A stretch of 64,000 bases of DNA from Prorocentrum cordatum (lineage: Eukaryota > Sar > Dinophyceae > Prorocentrales > Prorocentraceae), in the NCBI GenBank assembly GCA_963575745.1, contig CAUYUJ010017886.1:157367-221366 (forward strand). Direction: 5' to 3'. The position numbers and the translations under genes were made by a program. The notes below the pieces were generated by a model. That model did not search any database and was not told the origin of the DNA. It saw nothing but the letters and a program-made list of their open reading frames with translations. Positions 50,722 through 61,205 of the stretch are shown in pieces (within the stretch, counting starts at the first letter, position 1; each line of letters begins with the position of its first letter).

Positions 50722-53700
50722 GCATGCAGGGGTATCTGAGGATGCGTGCTGACATGCAGCTTTTGGCTCATCGCTCGCGCCGCCCGCCAGGCCTCGCCAT
50801 CATGTGGCGCCTTGCCTGCAGCCTGGCCCTCCCCTCGCTCGCTGGAGCACACCCGTCTTCAGGCGGTGCGCCCCAGCATGGAGGAGAGGTTTTCCTGCGA
50901 CACGCTGAACGTGGGACTTTCTTCTACCTCTACGATGACAGCATCTACAAGTACGATCACTGCACCATTTTGGACCCGATCGTGAACAGCACCGTAGCCG
51001 CGGGTCCGTGCGGCAACGGACCGCTGGGCGCCATCGTGAGCGCATACACGCCCTTGTCAACTACGACACATGCATCGAAATCCACCCCCAGCGTGGCCTC
51101 GACTGCGGTGCAGCAGATCCTTGACGGGGACGTTGATATAGGCCAGGCACACAGTGGCGGCTTCAGCCCCGCTGTCGTGCCCCGCTATTGCCCCACGGGT
51201 CTCACCACCCCCCTGTGCGCTAGGGGCGAACCCGAGGAGGACCCTGCTTTCTGGCACCTGATGATGATCCGTGCCCGGCTCATACCGTGTGCTGCGGCGT
51301 GGGCACCAGGTGAGGACCACCAGGACGTGTTCTGGGCATGGCTCGAGGACTGCGTCCCGTACATCCTGGCGACGCTTCATCTGCCACAGTACGATCACCT
51401 CTTCCAGGAGGATTCTGAGGACACAACCGACGCCCTGCGCCAGCGCACCGCGGTCGACATGTGCGAGGACATCTGGCACAGAGCGGGCCCCGACAGACAG
51501 CGCATCAACCGCAACCTCACTCGTATCCAGAGCAGCCGCGAGTACGCCACCCGCTACTTTGGCCTCCTTCTGGAATACCAGGGCGCTCGTGCCACGCTCG
51601 TCGGTCCTGAGGCTTTCACGGCACCTTTGCCGCCATACCTCTCACGGGCCCATGCTTTGCTGCCAAGAGGCCTCCCCCCACCCGACCAAGACGCCATGGC
51701 GTACCTCGCCGATGTGATCCTGCACCAACCGCCAGAGCTCGCCGCGGCACACATGGAACCGCCAAACCCACCACCGCCAGCTGGCCTCGCCCAGCACGCC
51801 ACGGGTGATCAGGCCGCAGATGATCCCGTATCATGGCTGCTCCAGCACATCGCGGCCAGCGATATTGGCAACATATCCATGGACTCGTTCCACGCGTCGG
51901 ACGATAGCCAGGACGGCATCGATACTCAGGATCGTGACGGCACGACACCACCAGGCGACACGGCCCAGCGTGACTGCGACAGTGCACCCCTCTTAGGGCA
52001 CACCTCGTCGCACAACAGTCCGCCCCACAACTCAGCTCAGGCCGACCACTGCGCACAGCTCAACGACGCTGAAGGCGTCACTGCAGCCGACGCGACAAGC
52101 CATACCACAGCATCGCCAGCTCATGCCAGTCCGTGCAGTGGCGGCTTCAGCCCCGCTGCAGCACTGGCTAGACCTGGACATCCCCAGACCGCAGGTGGCA
52201 GCGCCACGCCCCACACCTCTGTACACCGCGACAACGTGACTGACTCCAACCCCAGTGTCATTGGCCACTGGCAGGCCGACATCGACAACGCCCCCATGGA
52301 TGATGAGTACCCAGATGCCAGCGGTTTCCACGAGCCCCAGCACAGCGCAGCGGCATCACGGCATTGTGGCTGCCTCATCTGCCTCTTCATGGCCACGTAC
52401 GCCATCGTGATATCAACGCCGTACAAGGACCAGATCGATGGGTACTTGCCGACACCGAGCCGAGACCCCAGCTACCGACAACGACGACGACGCAAAGCGA
52501 CGGCACCAGGCCCATCGGTGCCCACCACATCCCGACGCACAACGACATACAACGTCACGTCCGCATTGTGGGCCACGCTCAAATGGACCAGCGACAAACT
52601 CAGAGATAGCGTCTCGGGCGGAGCCACCGCAGTCGGGGTCGGCCTCGGGGGTGTCCTGAAATGGGCCAGCGGCAAGCTCGGGGCTATTGCCACGGGTGGA
52701 GTCGTGTGTGGTCTTCTACTCGTCAGTGCCAAACTTCTTGCTCAGGGAGCTGTCGGACACGTAGGAGCCCGCATCTGTGCGCGGGCCCTGGACTCATCCA
52801 CAGCCCAGTGGTGCCTCCGCTGTTGCCAACCGAGCAGGAGGCCGCGTGATGAGGCCACATACAAAATGCCGTGCACGCTCGCCGACGAACACGACGACCA
52901 GCACGTGCACGCACTCCGACATCCGCTGCTGCAGGAACACTACGCCGCAGCAGTTGCCGCCGCAGTCGCCGATGTCACTACCGCCACCACCGCCGCCATC
53001 GTCGAAGTCACTGCCGCCGTATCGCGAGCCTCGTCTGTCACACCAAGATCGACCAGCCCGTCTCCACGAGACGGCTCCAAGAGCGGCGCGGCATTCGGTA
53101 ACCTACCGACTAACGAGGATGCCACAGCACACGGCAGCGACACCGAGGCAAGGGAAACGCGTGAGCGCACCCACGATAGCCCGTGGTCCATCTTCCGACA
53201 TGCTGACGCTCGTGGTTCCTCCCCCGACGCGGACACCCAACCACCACGACGGCGAGCACGCTATGCATCACCTGACAGGCCCCAGGCGCCTTCAGGCCCT
53301 GGTATGCCTTACACAGCCCTCAAGCCACCGACACGCAACTTACGCAACACTATCCAGCGCGACCCAGCGGTCCCCGTGCCGCCGAAGAGCATACTTAACG
53401 CCCTGTATCAAAACGGCTTTGCGCTTGGTAACAGTGGCGTGTCTACAGAGGACATCAAAGACGCTCTGCGACTCCACGACCATCCTCGATTTACCCATGA
53501 TCCAACACTCCAAGCGCTGGGGCCGTGGACGGACATCATGCAGAGGCCCCCGAACCGCCTCACTTGGGTGCTGGAAGACTCGGGCGGGAACTCAGGCGAG
53601 ACAATCTTCCCATACCTCACGTGGGACCTCCGCCAACCCACCACCGACGCGCCCACTGTCTTCTGGCATGGGACCCGCGGCGACCTTGCGGCCCGTCTTG

Positions 53701-56700
53701 CTGCCAGTGGAGGGCACCTCTTGCCAGGTCCCCGCCGTGAAGCGAAGGGCCGAACTGGCACCAACGTTGGCCGCACGTACGCGAGCGTGCACCCTTCGCT
53801 GGCCGCGTGGTACGCAATGCCGCCCCACCCGCCCTACAGTCTTGAAGACGACACCCTCGCGTGGGGACCCATCGCACTCTGGATGTGCGAGGCCACCCAA
53901 CCACCGCGCGGGGAAAACAGGCACAACTTCGAGAAAGGGGAGGCCCACGGAGCGCGCCTCATTTACCCTCGGGTCCTGAGCCTCCTCATCCGCATGGACT
54001 GGTGCGCCCCCACAGAAGCTGCTTCCAGGTGCCGTGCCCTACCACACGCCTATGGCATGGGCGACTGCGCGCACGCCCTTCACATCGCTGGCTACGATCA
54101 TCCAGATCTCCGTGAGGCGGCTGAAGCTCACGACCAGGAAGCTAGCACCAGGCGCAGACCAGCCATCGCGGCAGCGTGGCCACCGCCGCAGGCACTATAC
54201 TCGCCAGAGGCAGCGCGAGTATGGGCCAAACAGCACTACGACACTGAAGCAGCCACCAGGGATGACCCTAACCAGCCCCGCCCACGCGTCTCGCTTCACA
54301 TGCTCCAGCTGGACCCGAAACCACTCATCGACCTGGTGTACACTGGCTTGCAAGCTGTCCCCGTGCGGGGGCATCCTGACGCACGCGGGTCGCGCCCCAG
54401 CGGCTCCAGCCCTGGGGCCGCGTCTGGCCCACCACGCACTTACAAGTCAGGCACAGCCCTGGCGCACAGTCCAGACCGCTCATCGACGTCATCAGGAGCC
54501 GACGAACGCCGTACGCCTTCCCTCATCAGCGCGGCCGCCGCCCTCGCCCGAGGCCGTGCCCGCCCACGGCGATCTGCCTCTCGCTCGTCACGACAGAGTG
54601 GCGGAAATTCCACCTCAGACAACAGTGGCATCGAGACGTGGGAGCACATTGTGACGGAAGAGGAGCCGACTGCCTACCACGTCCTCGCCTACCACGTCCG
54701 TGATGTGCGGACCCGTGTCAATGCCCCTGGCATCGAGGTCTGGCTTGACCCTGGTGATCACCACGACGGCGCCTACTTACCGTGGGGGACGACAGTCATG
54801 GGCCACCGCATTATAGACCCTGCGGTGGCGGGGCGGGACGGCTGGGTCATCCTCCACCACGACCACGGCGACACCACTACTAAGCTCTGGGCACCGACCC
54901 AAGTCCACGTCAAGGCGGACGACACCTGGCGCACCGTCATGGTACCAGCGGACATGGGGCCCCAGTGGATCAGGTGCCACGCCGTGGACGCTCGCCTCCC
55001 CGCCGAGGTTGTCCGCACTACAGGCCAATCCTGGTTTGCTGACGTCTGGCCCTTGTGGGATCGCCCGCGACCCCACCCAGACGACCCAGGCACAAACGAG
55101 CATGCGCTCCCGCCTCTACCAGGACGCTGGTCTTGCCTACAGTGTCGTTTCCAATGCTGTCAGTACTGTGCGGCTCGCCGCAACACGCAGCTCGGCACCT
55201 CGGGCCAACCAACGTGCCCAGACTGCGCCCGCAGCGGACTGCGTACACTTATGGACTGGTCCACGGACTACTCGTGCAACAGTTGGACGTGTGCATACAG
55301 CACCAACAACAGGGACACCGACACATGCTGCCTGTCCAGCAGGTGCCCCCATCCCCCCAGTCCACACAGCCTGCTCGACGTCCGTGCCACAGGGATGCCG
55401 CCCCACATCCTAGCCCGCCAATTCGGCAACGCGCCAGCCCTCCACGACCTTAAGGAACCCCCCCGAGCGCCTTCAGGCCCCGGGGGGGAACCTCCACAAC
55501 CAGGGCAAGCAGGTTACCAGGGTCAATGGTACTTCCCACCGCAGCCGCGGCGCGTCCCCAGGCAGGGACTGCCAGACGGCACAAGGCGGCCACCTGGGTT
55601 CACAGGAACGGGGATGCCCGAAGAACCTTTCCCCGACCAACCTCTTTGGAGGGAAGGCTACGTGCTCTTCGGCCCCCACCAGGCCCTCAAGGAGGAATTC
55701 ACCTTCAACAAGACGGTCCGCCGACCTTACTCCCTAGCCATCACCAACATGTACAGGGACCGTGTCACGGTCAGGACCGTCTGCGAGTCGATCGCCGAGC
55801 GCATCCACACTACCCGCACCCGCTGGCGAGATGTGGTACTGTACTGGGACGCCGAGGGTGGTCCTGGGCCTCAAGCCCTCGACTACGACATGCGACTATG
55901 CGACGCCATGGTGAGCCGTGCCACGACCGAAGCCGAGCTAAACCACGACCGCAGCAACCGTGGTAGTTTCTGCCTCTATGGACCAGCGCACCAGCGAGTT
56001 GTCAACATCACGGCGATCTCCGAGCCGCAGAACATCGACTACATGGAGCATGTGCGGCGATACTCACCCGTAGGGGAGACCTACCCTGACCACGCCTTCG
56101 AGCACGTCTATCGGGGCTGGCAGCGGCCCGACGTGCCCACCATCCTCCCCGACACCCGTCCCCTCTCGAGAGCCGACTGGCAGCGACATCAACAGCACCA
56201 GCAGCGCATCCAGCAGCGCGACCAACGTGACGCAGGACAGCAGGGCCCGCCACGCTACCGCTCTCCCGCGCGAGCCCCGACAGGCGGTAACACGGCCTAC
56301 GACGGGGTTGTCGCCTACTACCGTGGCCCCATAGGTGCCAGGCCCGCGGCTGCTGGAGCAGCCGCCTCCAGCTACGGCCACGCCCCCCACGCCAGGGTAC
56401 ACCCAGCGGTCATCGGCTACCCGCGTGCACCCGTGCAGGCCCTCCCAAGGGCCACCTCGCCCGTGCCAGGGTCCACGCGCGCCTGGGGCCATTACTCAGG
56501 CCGACATGATGGCACCTCCAGCAACCAGCCCGCAGTGATAACCCCTGCGGCTTCAGCCCAGGGGGCTGCAACAAACCGTGGCAGGACTGGGCGCGCCGAA
56601 GGATGGCGTGATGCGAACGTGCGCGCTTGGCAACCGCGTCAGCACACGCCCCCGCCAAACGTGGCTGCAGCACTGCACCCTGCCCAGGCAAAACCTGCCC

Positions 56701-57617
56701 CACCTGAGCGGGAGAGGCAGCCGCTTACCCCGCTCGTCCTCACGTACATCCAGGCGCACCACAGCGCCTCCCCGCGGCACAGCGAAGGAAGCGCCCACCA
56801 CGTCAGCCCCCGCCCCGACGCGGTCGACCCTGACCAGGCCACAGCCACGGCGGAGGGCGGCACAAGCGCCTCTCGCCAGCCCAGCCCATCACCCTGCGCG
56901 GCGCCGATCCGATCCCCGAGCAGGGCGGATTCCGAGCGCGCAAACGCCCAGGCGACCTCGCCACGCGACCGCCACACGGGCGGGCGCGTCCCGCGCAGCA
57001 GGACCTGCAGCCGCCACAGCTCACGCAAGGCCCCAGGGAGCTCCACGAGCTCGCCGCCTCGCGAGACTCAGGCTGATGGCCGAGTCCCCGAAGTGGTGCC
57101 ACGCTTCGGAGCCAGCGTCATCGAACCTGGCCAGGTCGACCTCGAGCCGACGCCGTCCACGGACCACGAGCCGCCGCTGCCCACCCGCGTGATCGTCCCC
57201 ATCGACGAGGCGCCAACCTTCGACCCGTTCAAGAACAAGTATCGTGTCAAGAACCTTGTGGCGGGTTTCGGCGGTGGCTCACCGCTCTCACCTCAGAGTC
57301 GGGGCGGAGCCCCCGCCACCTCAGCTGCTGCCGCGGCAGCGGCGGCCCCGCGGGGGATCAGCCCTGTCCGCAACGTGGGCCTCCTGACGGGGCGGGCGCG
57401 CCACCGCAGGACGGACCAGCGGTGTCGCGTGCGCAGTATATGCGCGTGCGTTGTGCCGCTGCCGCGCCTAGCCGCCGCCGCTGGTTCGCTTTTGCTTTTG
57501 TGGTCGGCAGGACGGATCGAGGAGTCGCCTCCCTCTCCCTCTGCTGCCGTCTCACCTCTCCTCCCCTCGTCCCCTATGTACAGGAGTGAGGAGGATTTTC
57601 CGAGACAGTTTTACTGA
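50718..57617 (+). CDS. LINE ORF2, giant ORF of about 2,300 residues, unusual content
   Basis: The ATG at 50718 overlaps the ORF1 stop as ATGA; the frame is open for 6.9 kb, which is not expected by chance. N-terminal region: a possible signal-like stretch (MWRLACSLALPSLAGAHP), several N-x-S/T sites, and hydrophobic segments near residues 549-570 (CGCLICLFMATYAIVIST) and 656-682 (VVCGLLLVSAKLLAQ). Near residues 980-1040, TVFWHGTRGDLAARLAASGG.. GRTYASVHPSLAAWYA has the H-G-T ... Y-A-S ... A..YA layout of ADP-ribosyltransferase folds. Near 1467-1538 there is a Cys-rich stretch (CLQCRFQCCQYC ... CPDC). The rest is Pro/Ser/Arg-rich. Function unknown; not a standard LINE protein. Confidence 0.7.
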   Translation: MSMQGYLRMRADMQLLAHRSRRPPGLAIMWRLACSLALPSLAGAHPSSGGAPQHGGEVFLRHAERGTFFYLYDDSIYKYDHCTILDPIVNSTVAAGPCGNGPLGAIVSAYTPLSTTTHASKSTPSVASTAVQQILDGDVDIGQAHSGGFSPAVVPRYCPTGLTTPLCARGEPEEDPAFWHLMMIRARLIPCAAAWAPGEDHQDVFWAWLEDCVPYILATLHLPQYDHLFQEDSEDTTDALRQRTAVDMCEDIWHRAGPDRQRINRNLTRIQSSREYATRYFGLLLEYQGARATLVGPEAFTAPLPPYLSRAHALLPRGLPPPDQDAMAYLADVILHQPPELAAAHMEPPNPPPPAGLAQHATGDQAADDPVSWLLQHIAASDIGNISMDSFHASDDSQDGIDTQDRDGTTPPGDTAQRDCDSAPLLGHTSSHNSPPHNSAQADHCAQLNDAEGVTAADATSHTTASPAHASPCSGGFSPAAALARPGHPQTAGGSATPHTSVHRDNVTDSNPSVIGHWQADIDNAPMDDEYPDASGFHEPQHSAAASRHCGCLICLFMATYAIVISTPYKDQIDGYLPTPSRDPSYRQRRRRKATAPGPSVPTTSRRTTTYNVTSALWATLKWTSDKLRDSVSGGATAVGVGLGGVLKWASGKLGAIATGGVVCGLLLVSAKLLAQGAVGHVGARICARALDSSTAQWCLRCCQPSRRPRDEATYKMPCTLADEHDDQHVHALRHPLLQEHYAAAVAAAVADVTTATTAAIVEVTAAVSRASSVTPRSTSPSPRDGSKSGAAFGNLPTNEDATAHGSDTEARETRERTHDSPWSIFRHADARGSSPDADTQPPRRRARYASPDRPQAPSGPGMPYTALKPPTRNLRNTIQRDPAVPVPPKSILNALYQNGFALGNSGVSTEDIKDALRLHDHPRFTHDPTLQALGPWTDIMQRPPNRLTWVLEDSGGNSGETIFPYLTWDLRQPTTDAPTVFWHGTRGDLAARLAASGGHLLPGPRREAKGRTGTNVGRTYASVHPSLAAWYAMPPHPPYSLEDDTLAWGPIALWMCEATQPPRGENRHNFEKGEAHGARLIYPRVLSLLIRMDWCAPTEAASRCRALPHAYGMGDCAHALHIAGYDHPDLREAAEAHDQEASTRRRPAIAAAWPPPQALYSPEAARVWAKQHYDTEAATRDDPNQPRPRVSLHMLQLDPKPLIDLVYTGLQAVPVRGHPDARGSRPSGSSPGAASGPPRTYKSGTALAHSPDRSSTSSGADERRTPSLISAAAALARGRARPRRSASRSSRQSGGNSTSDNSGIETWEHIVTEEEPTAYHVLAYHVRDVRTRVNAPGIEVWLDPGDHHDGAYLPWGTTVMGHRIIDPAVAGRDGWVILHHDHGDTTTKLWAPTQVHVKADDTWRTVMVPADMGPQWIRCHAVDARLPAEVVRTTGQSWFADVWPLWDRPRPHPDDPGTNEHALPPLPGRWSCLQCRFQCCQYCAARRNTQLGTSGQPTCPDCARSGLRTLMDWSTDYSCNSWTCAYSTNNRDTDTCCLSSRCPHPPSPHSLLDVRATGMPPHILARQFGNAPALHDLKEPPRAPSGPGGEPPQPGQAGYQGQWYFPPQPRRVPRQGLPDGTRRPPGFTGTGMPEEPFPDQPLWREGYVLFGPHQALKEEFTFNKTVRRPYSLAITNMYRDRVTVRTVCESIAERIHTTRTRWRDVVLYWDAEGGPGPQALDYDMRLCDAMVSRATTEAELNHDRSNRGSFCLYGPAHQRVVNITAISEPQNIDYMEHVRRYSPVGETYPDHAFEHVYRGWQRPDVPTILPDTRPLSRADWQRHQQHQQRIQQRDQRDAGQQGPPRYRSPARAPTGGNTAYDGVVAYYRGPIGARPAAAGAAASSYGHAPHARVHPAVIGYPRAPVQALPRATSPVPGSTRAWGHYSGRHDGTSSNQPAVITPAASAQGAATNRGRTGRAEGWRDANVRAWQPRQHTPPPNVAAALHPAQAKPAPPERERQPLTPLVLTYIQAHHSASPRHSEGSAHHVSPRPDAVDPDQATATAEGGTSASRQPSPSPCAAPIRSPSRADSERANAQATSPRDRHTGGRVPRSRTCSRHSSRKAPGSSTSSPPRETQADGRVPEVVPRFGASVIEPGQVDLEPTPSTDHEPPLPTRVIVPIDEAPTFDPFKNKYRVKNLVAGFGGGSPLSPQSRGGAPATSAAAAAAAAPRGISPVRNVGLLTGRARHRRTDQRCRVRSICACVVPLPRLAAAAGSLLLLWSAGRIEESPPSPSAAVSPLLPSSPMYRSEEDFPRQFY

Positions 57618-57717
57618 CGTTTATGAACCCCCCCTGGCGCAGTGCCGACCGTGTCCCGCCTATACTTTTGGCCTGACGGCGGCTTCAGCCCCGGTCAAGC
57701 TAATCCATAGGAACGCC

Positions 57718-58660
57718 ATGAGCTCCTACTGTGGCCAAGCCTTCTACCTGGGCGAGGGTCAGGCTGACCTACACCGTGCGGGGCGCGCAAACCCCAGCTC
57801 CACCGATGGAGACGGGCCAGGTCGCTCCATACACCTCGTCAGCCTAAACATCACCAGTCTCTCAGCGAATTGGCCAACCATCACCGCTCTTGGTGTCGAC
57901 CACAACGCCGCTGTCATAGCACTACAGGAGACCCGACATGCCAAGCCGACCAGACAAGCCATCGCTACCAGCGCCGCCAATCCACTCCACGGGGGATACC
58001 ACGCCAGTCTTGGACCCGACCTAGATCTGGCGCGAGCCCAGCGCAGAGCTGCCCACGGCGGCACAGACCACACCGTCGTGGGCAACACTGGCGCCTCGGG
58101 AGGGGTCGCCATCCTCTCTAAGGATGCCATCGTCGACTCCACTGTCGACGACAATGCGCCCTGTATCATCGCCCTCAAGGCCAAGAAAAGATGGCACGAG
58201 GTCTTCCTCCCGCTCTGCACTCAGCACCGCCGCAGGCGGCGACGAAACAACCACGGGCCCGCGGGGATCTACATAGCGAGCCTCTACGGGATTGCTGGAG
58301 GAGACAGCACAGCTCTTTTTCGGCTCGCTGACTGCGCCGCCGCTAGGGTCGGCTCAGCCCCCTATTTCATCTACATGGACGCCAACACGAACATCGATGA
58401 CAATCCACACCTTCTGCACATGTTGCAGCACGGATGGTTCAACGTCGCTGAGGGCACACCAGACCACACCATGCACACATACGGCAATATCCTTGACTGG
58501 GACCGCGTCACCAAGTGCCCCCGCACTTCGCGCATCGATATATAATTGCCAACCAAGCGGCGCGATCCCTTGTCACCGACTTCTGCTATCTACGCGACTT
58601 GCCAGCGAAGTCTCATGTTGGCCTGCAGGTCACGCTTGACCTCAGTCGCCTCGACCATGC
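57718..58660 (+). CDS. LINE ORF3 part 1: APE-type endonuclease
   Basis: Nicks target DNA to prime reverse transcription. The first in-frame ATG is at 57718; the frame is open from 57586, overlapping the end of ORF2. Motifs in order: LVSLNITSLS (N), VIALQETR (E of the QET motif), GGVAILSKD, IYIASLYG, YFIYMDANTN (the D-x-N motif) and, past a break at about 58540, SRID then AKSHVGLQV (final H). The break falls in GATATATAATT; one more T there would keep the frame and give the usual SRIDYI motif. Confidence 0.8.
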
Positions 58661-61205
58661 GGCCCGACGTCTTCTTGCCCCCACGCCCTACCCTCCCAAC
58701 GATGGAGCTCATGAGGGTCACGAACTGCAGGCACTAGGGACCCTCATCGCTGGCGATATCAGGACCGCATGGAACAGGCCGACACACGCGACGACGTGGA
58801 ACGCATGTTCGCCCTGGCTAACGAGGCCAGTCATGAGTACCATCTCACCCGTCTGCGCGACCTGCCACCTCCACCGCTCGACCACCCAAAAAAGAAGCCC
58901 CCCACCATGCACGGGCTCACGCCCACGTTCGAAGAACGACCAGTTGTCCCCCGCGCCTTCCCCACCTACGGAGCTTCCACGATACACATGAACCGACTGC
59001 GCAAGCTCCATCGGCAACTCTGTGAGCTTCGTTTCATCGGACAGCACCATCATTTAGATTGCCGTGCCATCCCGCCGTACCTTGCGCAGCGCATCGACTG
59101 CACGTGGACCGCGGCCCGCCTCCTATGCCACAAGCTGCGCCCCACGGTTCTCCTTGACTTCCCCGAGGCCTGGACCCCCGACGAGCCAGCACCTCACGGA
59201 GAGCACCTTGACGTTTTGATCCAACACCTCGACTTAGAGCTGGCGCGACGTGCGAACCGTGCCAAAACTGAACGCATCAAGATATGGGCTGAGGGCGTCC
59301 GCGAGCCAAGCGGGCGAAAGGCGGCCATATACGCACGGGCTGCTGACAGCTCGCCCACGGCGTATCTCCGCACGCCTACCACACCTGACGATACGCAACT
59401 CCACTGCGACACAAACGCCTTTAAACCTGACGAAGCTAGCACGGACGACAGCGACGCTGACACCGAAGCTGGCGGCTTCAGCCCCAGCGACGGTAGTTCG
59501 CCCGACACGGACAACGACGAAGACCACACTCGTGAACCACCACCTGCACAAGTCCCCGACATTCTCCCTGCCAACGCCATTGTTGCTAACACCAAGGACA
59601 TGCTTAAGCTCATGGTCGACACCTGGGAGCCCATCTTGGGCAGGTACCGTGCCCGTGCTGGACATGACGCCGAAGCCATGCCGACGTGGGCTGATTTCTA
59701 CGACGAGTACCGACAAGAGCTGCCTACGCCATCACCAGCTACCCCTTTCCACCTCACCGACGACCAACTCATCCACTTCTTTCGCACCCGTTCACCGCGC
59801 CGCGCGGGGGGACTGGACGGCTGGACTACTAAGGAGGCTAAGGAGTTACCCGACGACATTCTTCGCCTCTTCGCCAGCGTCTTACGCGCTATGCAACGCA
59901 CTGGCACCATCCCAGAACCCCTCCTCCATGTGCCAAACCCGTGCCTCCGAAAAGGCCGAGGCGAACTCCCAACGGACCAACGAATTCTCTCGGTGCTTTC
60001 CGTTTGGATGTATGCGTGGGAAGCGCCAGCTTACCGCAGCCTCACGGACTGGCGGAAAGGATGGACCCACGCCACGAGTTTTGGCGCTGTCCCCAAAGCT
60101 ACATTGGGGACGTCAGCACCTCTCTTGCCCTGCGCATCGAACACGCCAGGGCCTTACTCCTCCCCTTAGCTGGGGCTGCCCTGGACCGACAGAAGTGTTT
60201 CGACTACCTCATCACGGACATCTGCCTTAACCTTGCGCTTCACGCGGGGTGCCCCAAGACATCGTTACTGTCCGCAGAAACTTCTACAGTCGCCACAAAC
60301 GCTACATCCGCATGAACGGTGCGTACTCTAAGGAACTGGCCAGGACAAACGGCCACCTCCAGGGAAGCTCTTGGTCCCTGGACGACATTAAGCTGCTCAT
60401 GTGTGTGTGGACCAAGAGACAGCATCGATACGTTCCGCGATCACTCAGCACTACCTTTGTTGACGACAGCAACTCTACTACTCACACCGCGCCTGAGTTG
60501 CAGAAATCTCTTGACGAAACCGCCAAGTTTGATCGATTTTCTGGTCAACGCATTCACCCTGGCAAAGTGGCGGGGTGGGCGCTCACCGACGAGCTTCACA
60601 CCGCCGTTACCCAGCTCACTCTGGCGGAACGGCCCTTACGCGTGGTTGACTCCTTTAAGCTCGTCGGGAGTTACATCAACGCCGAGGCAGCGCCGGCTCC
60701 AGCCGCGCCTAACCTCACGGCCACCGCTGACGCCCGTGTTCGCAGGGCGACTAGTCGCCTGCCGCGCATTGGCAAGCTCCCATCACCGATGCTTATTAAG
60801 GCGCGGCACGCCCGTTCCCTTGCTGCCAGCGTCTGTACCACGGGCACCGACATTCAAGCCCCATCAGGCCCCGTCAAAACTGACTACAACCATGCCCTTA
60901 AGGCGGCTATCCGCCCCAAGGGAAACAAGTGGGTCGAGTTTTGGACTCTCATGGCCGTGTGCGTCCCAGGACACGCCCTGGAGATTGACGCCATTATGCA
61001 GCGTGAAGTCTTCCTGTGTCTGCGGCGACAGGTTAACCGCGACGCTACTCTCTGCGGTCTCGTCAGGGATCTCAAACACCATGTCCAGACCCTTTTCGGG
61101 GGAGGACCTGTCGGACGACTTGTCCAGACGCTTCAGCAGCTCCGTTGGACCTGGCCCACATTTGGCATCATGTACGACGACTGGGCTGTCAGATCAGTTG
61201 GCTGA
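58661..61205 (+). CDS. LINE ORF3 part 2: reverse transcriptase
   Basis: Copies the element RNA into DNA. Frames change at about 58768, 60107 and 60247, each a missing base in a G run. Motifs: AGGLDGWTTKEAKELP (block 0-1), LDRQKCFDYLITDI (block A with catalytic D), HAG..PQDIVTVRRNFY (block B), TTFVDDSNS (block C with the DD pair) and QRIHPGKVAGWA (block D). All catalytic Asp are present. The spacer before RT carries a GGFSP peptide from the recurring stem-loop at 59472. The thumb-like region runs to about 61205. Confidence 0.85.
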
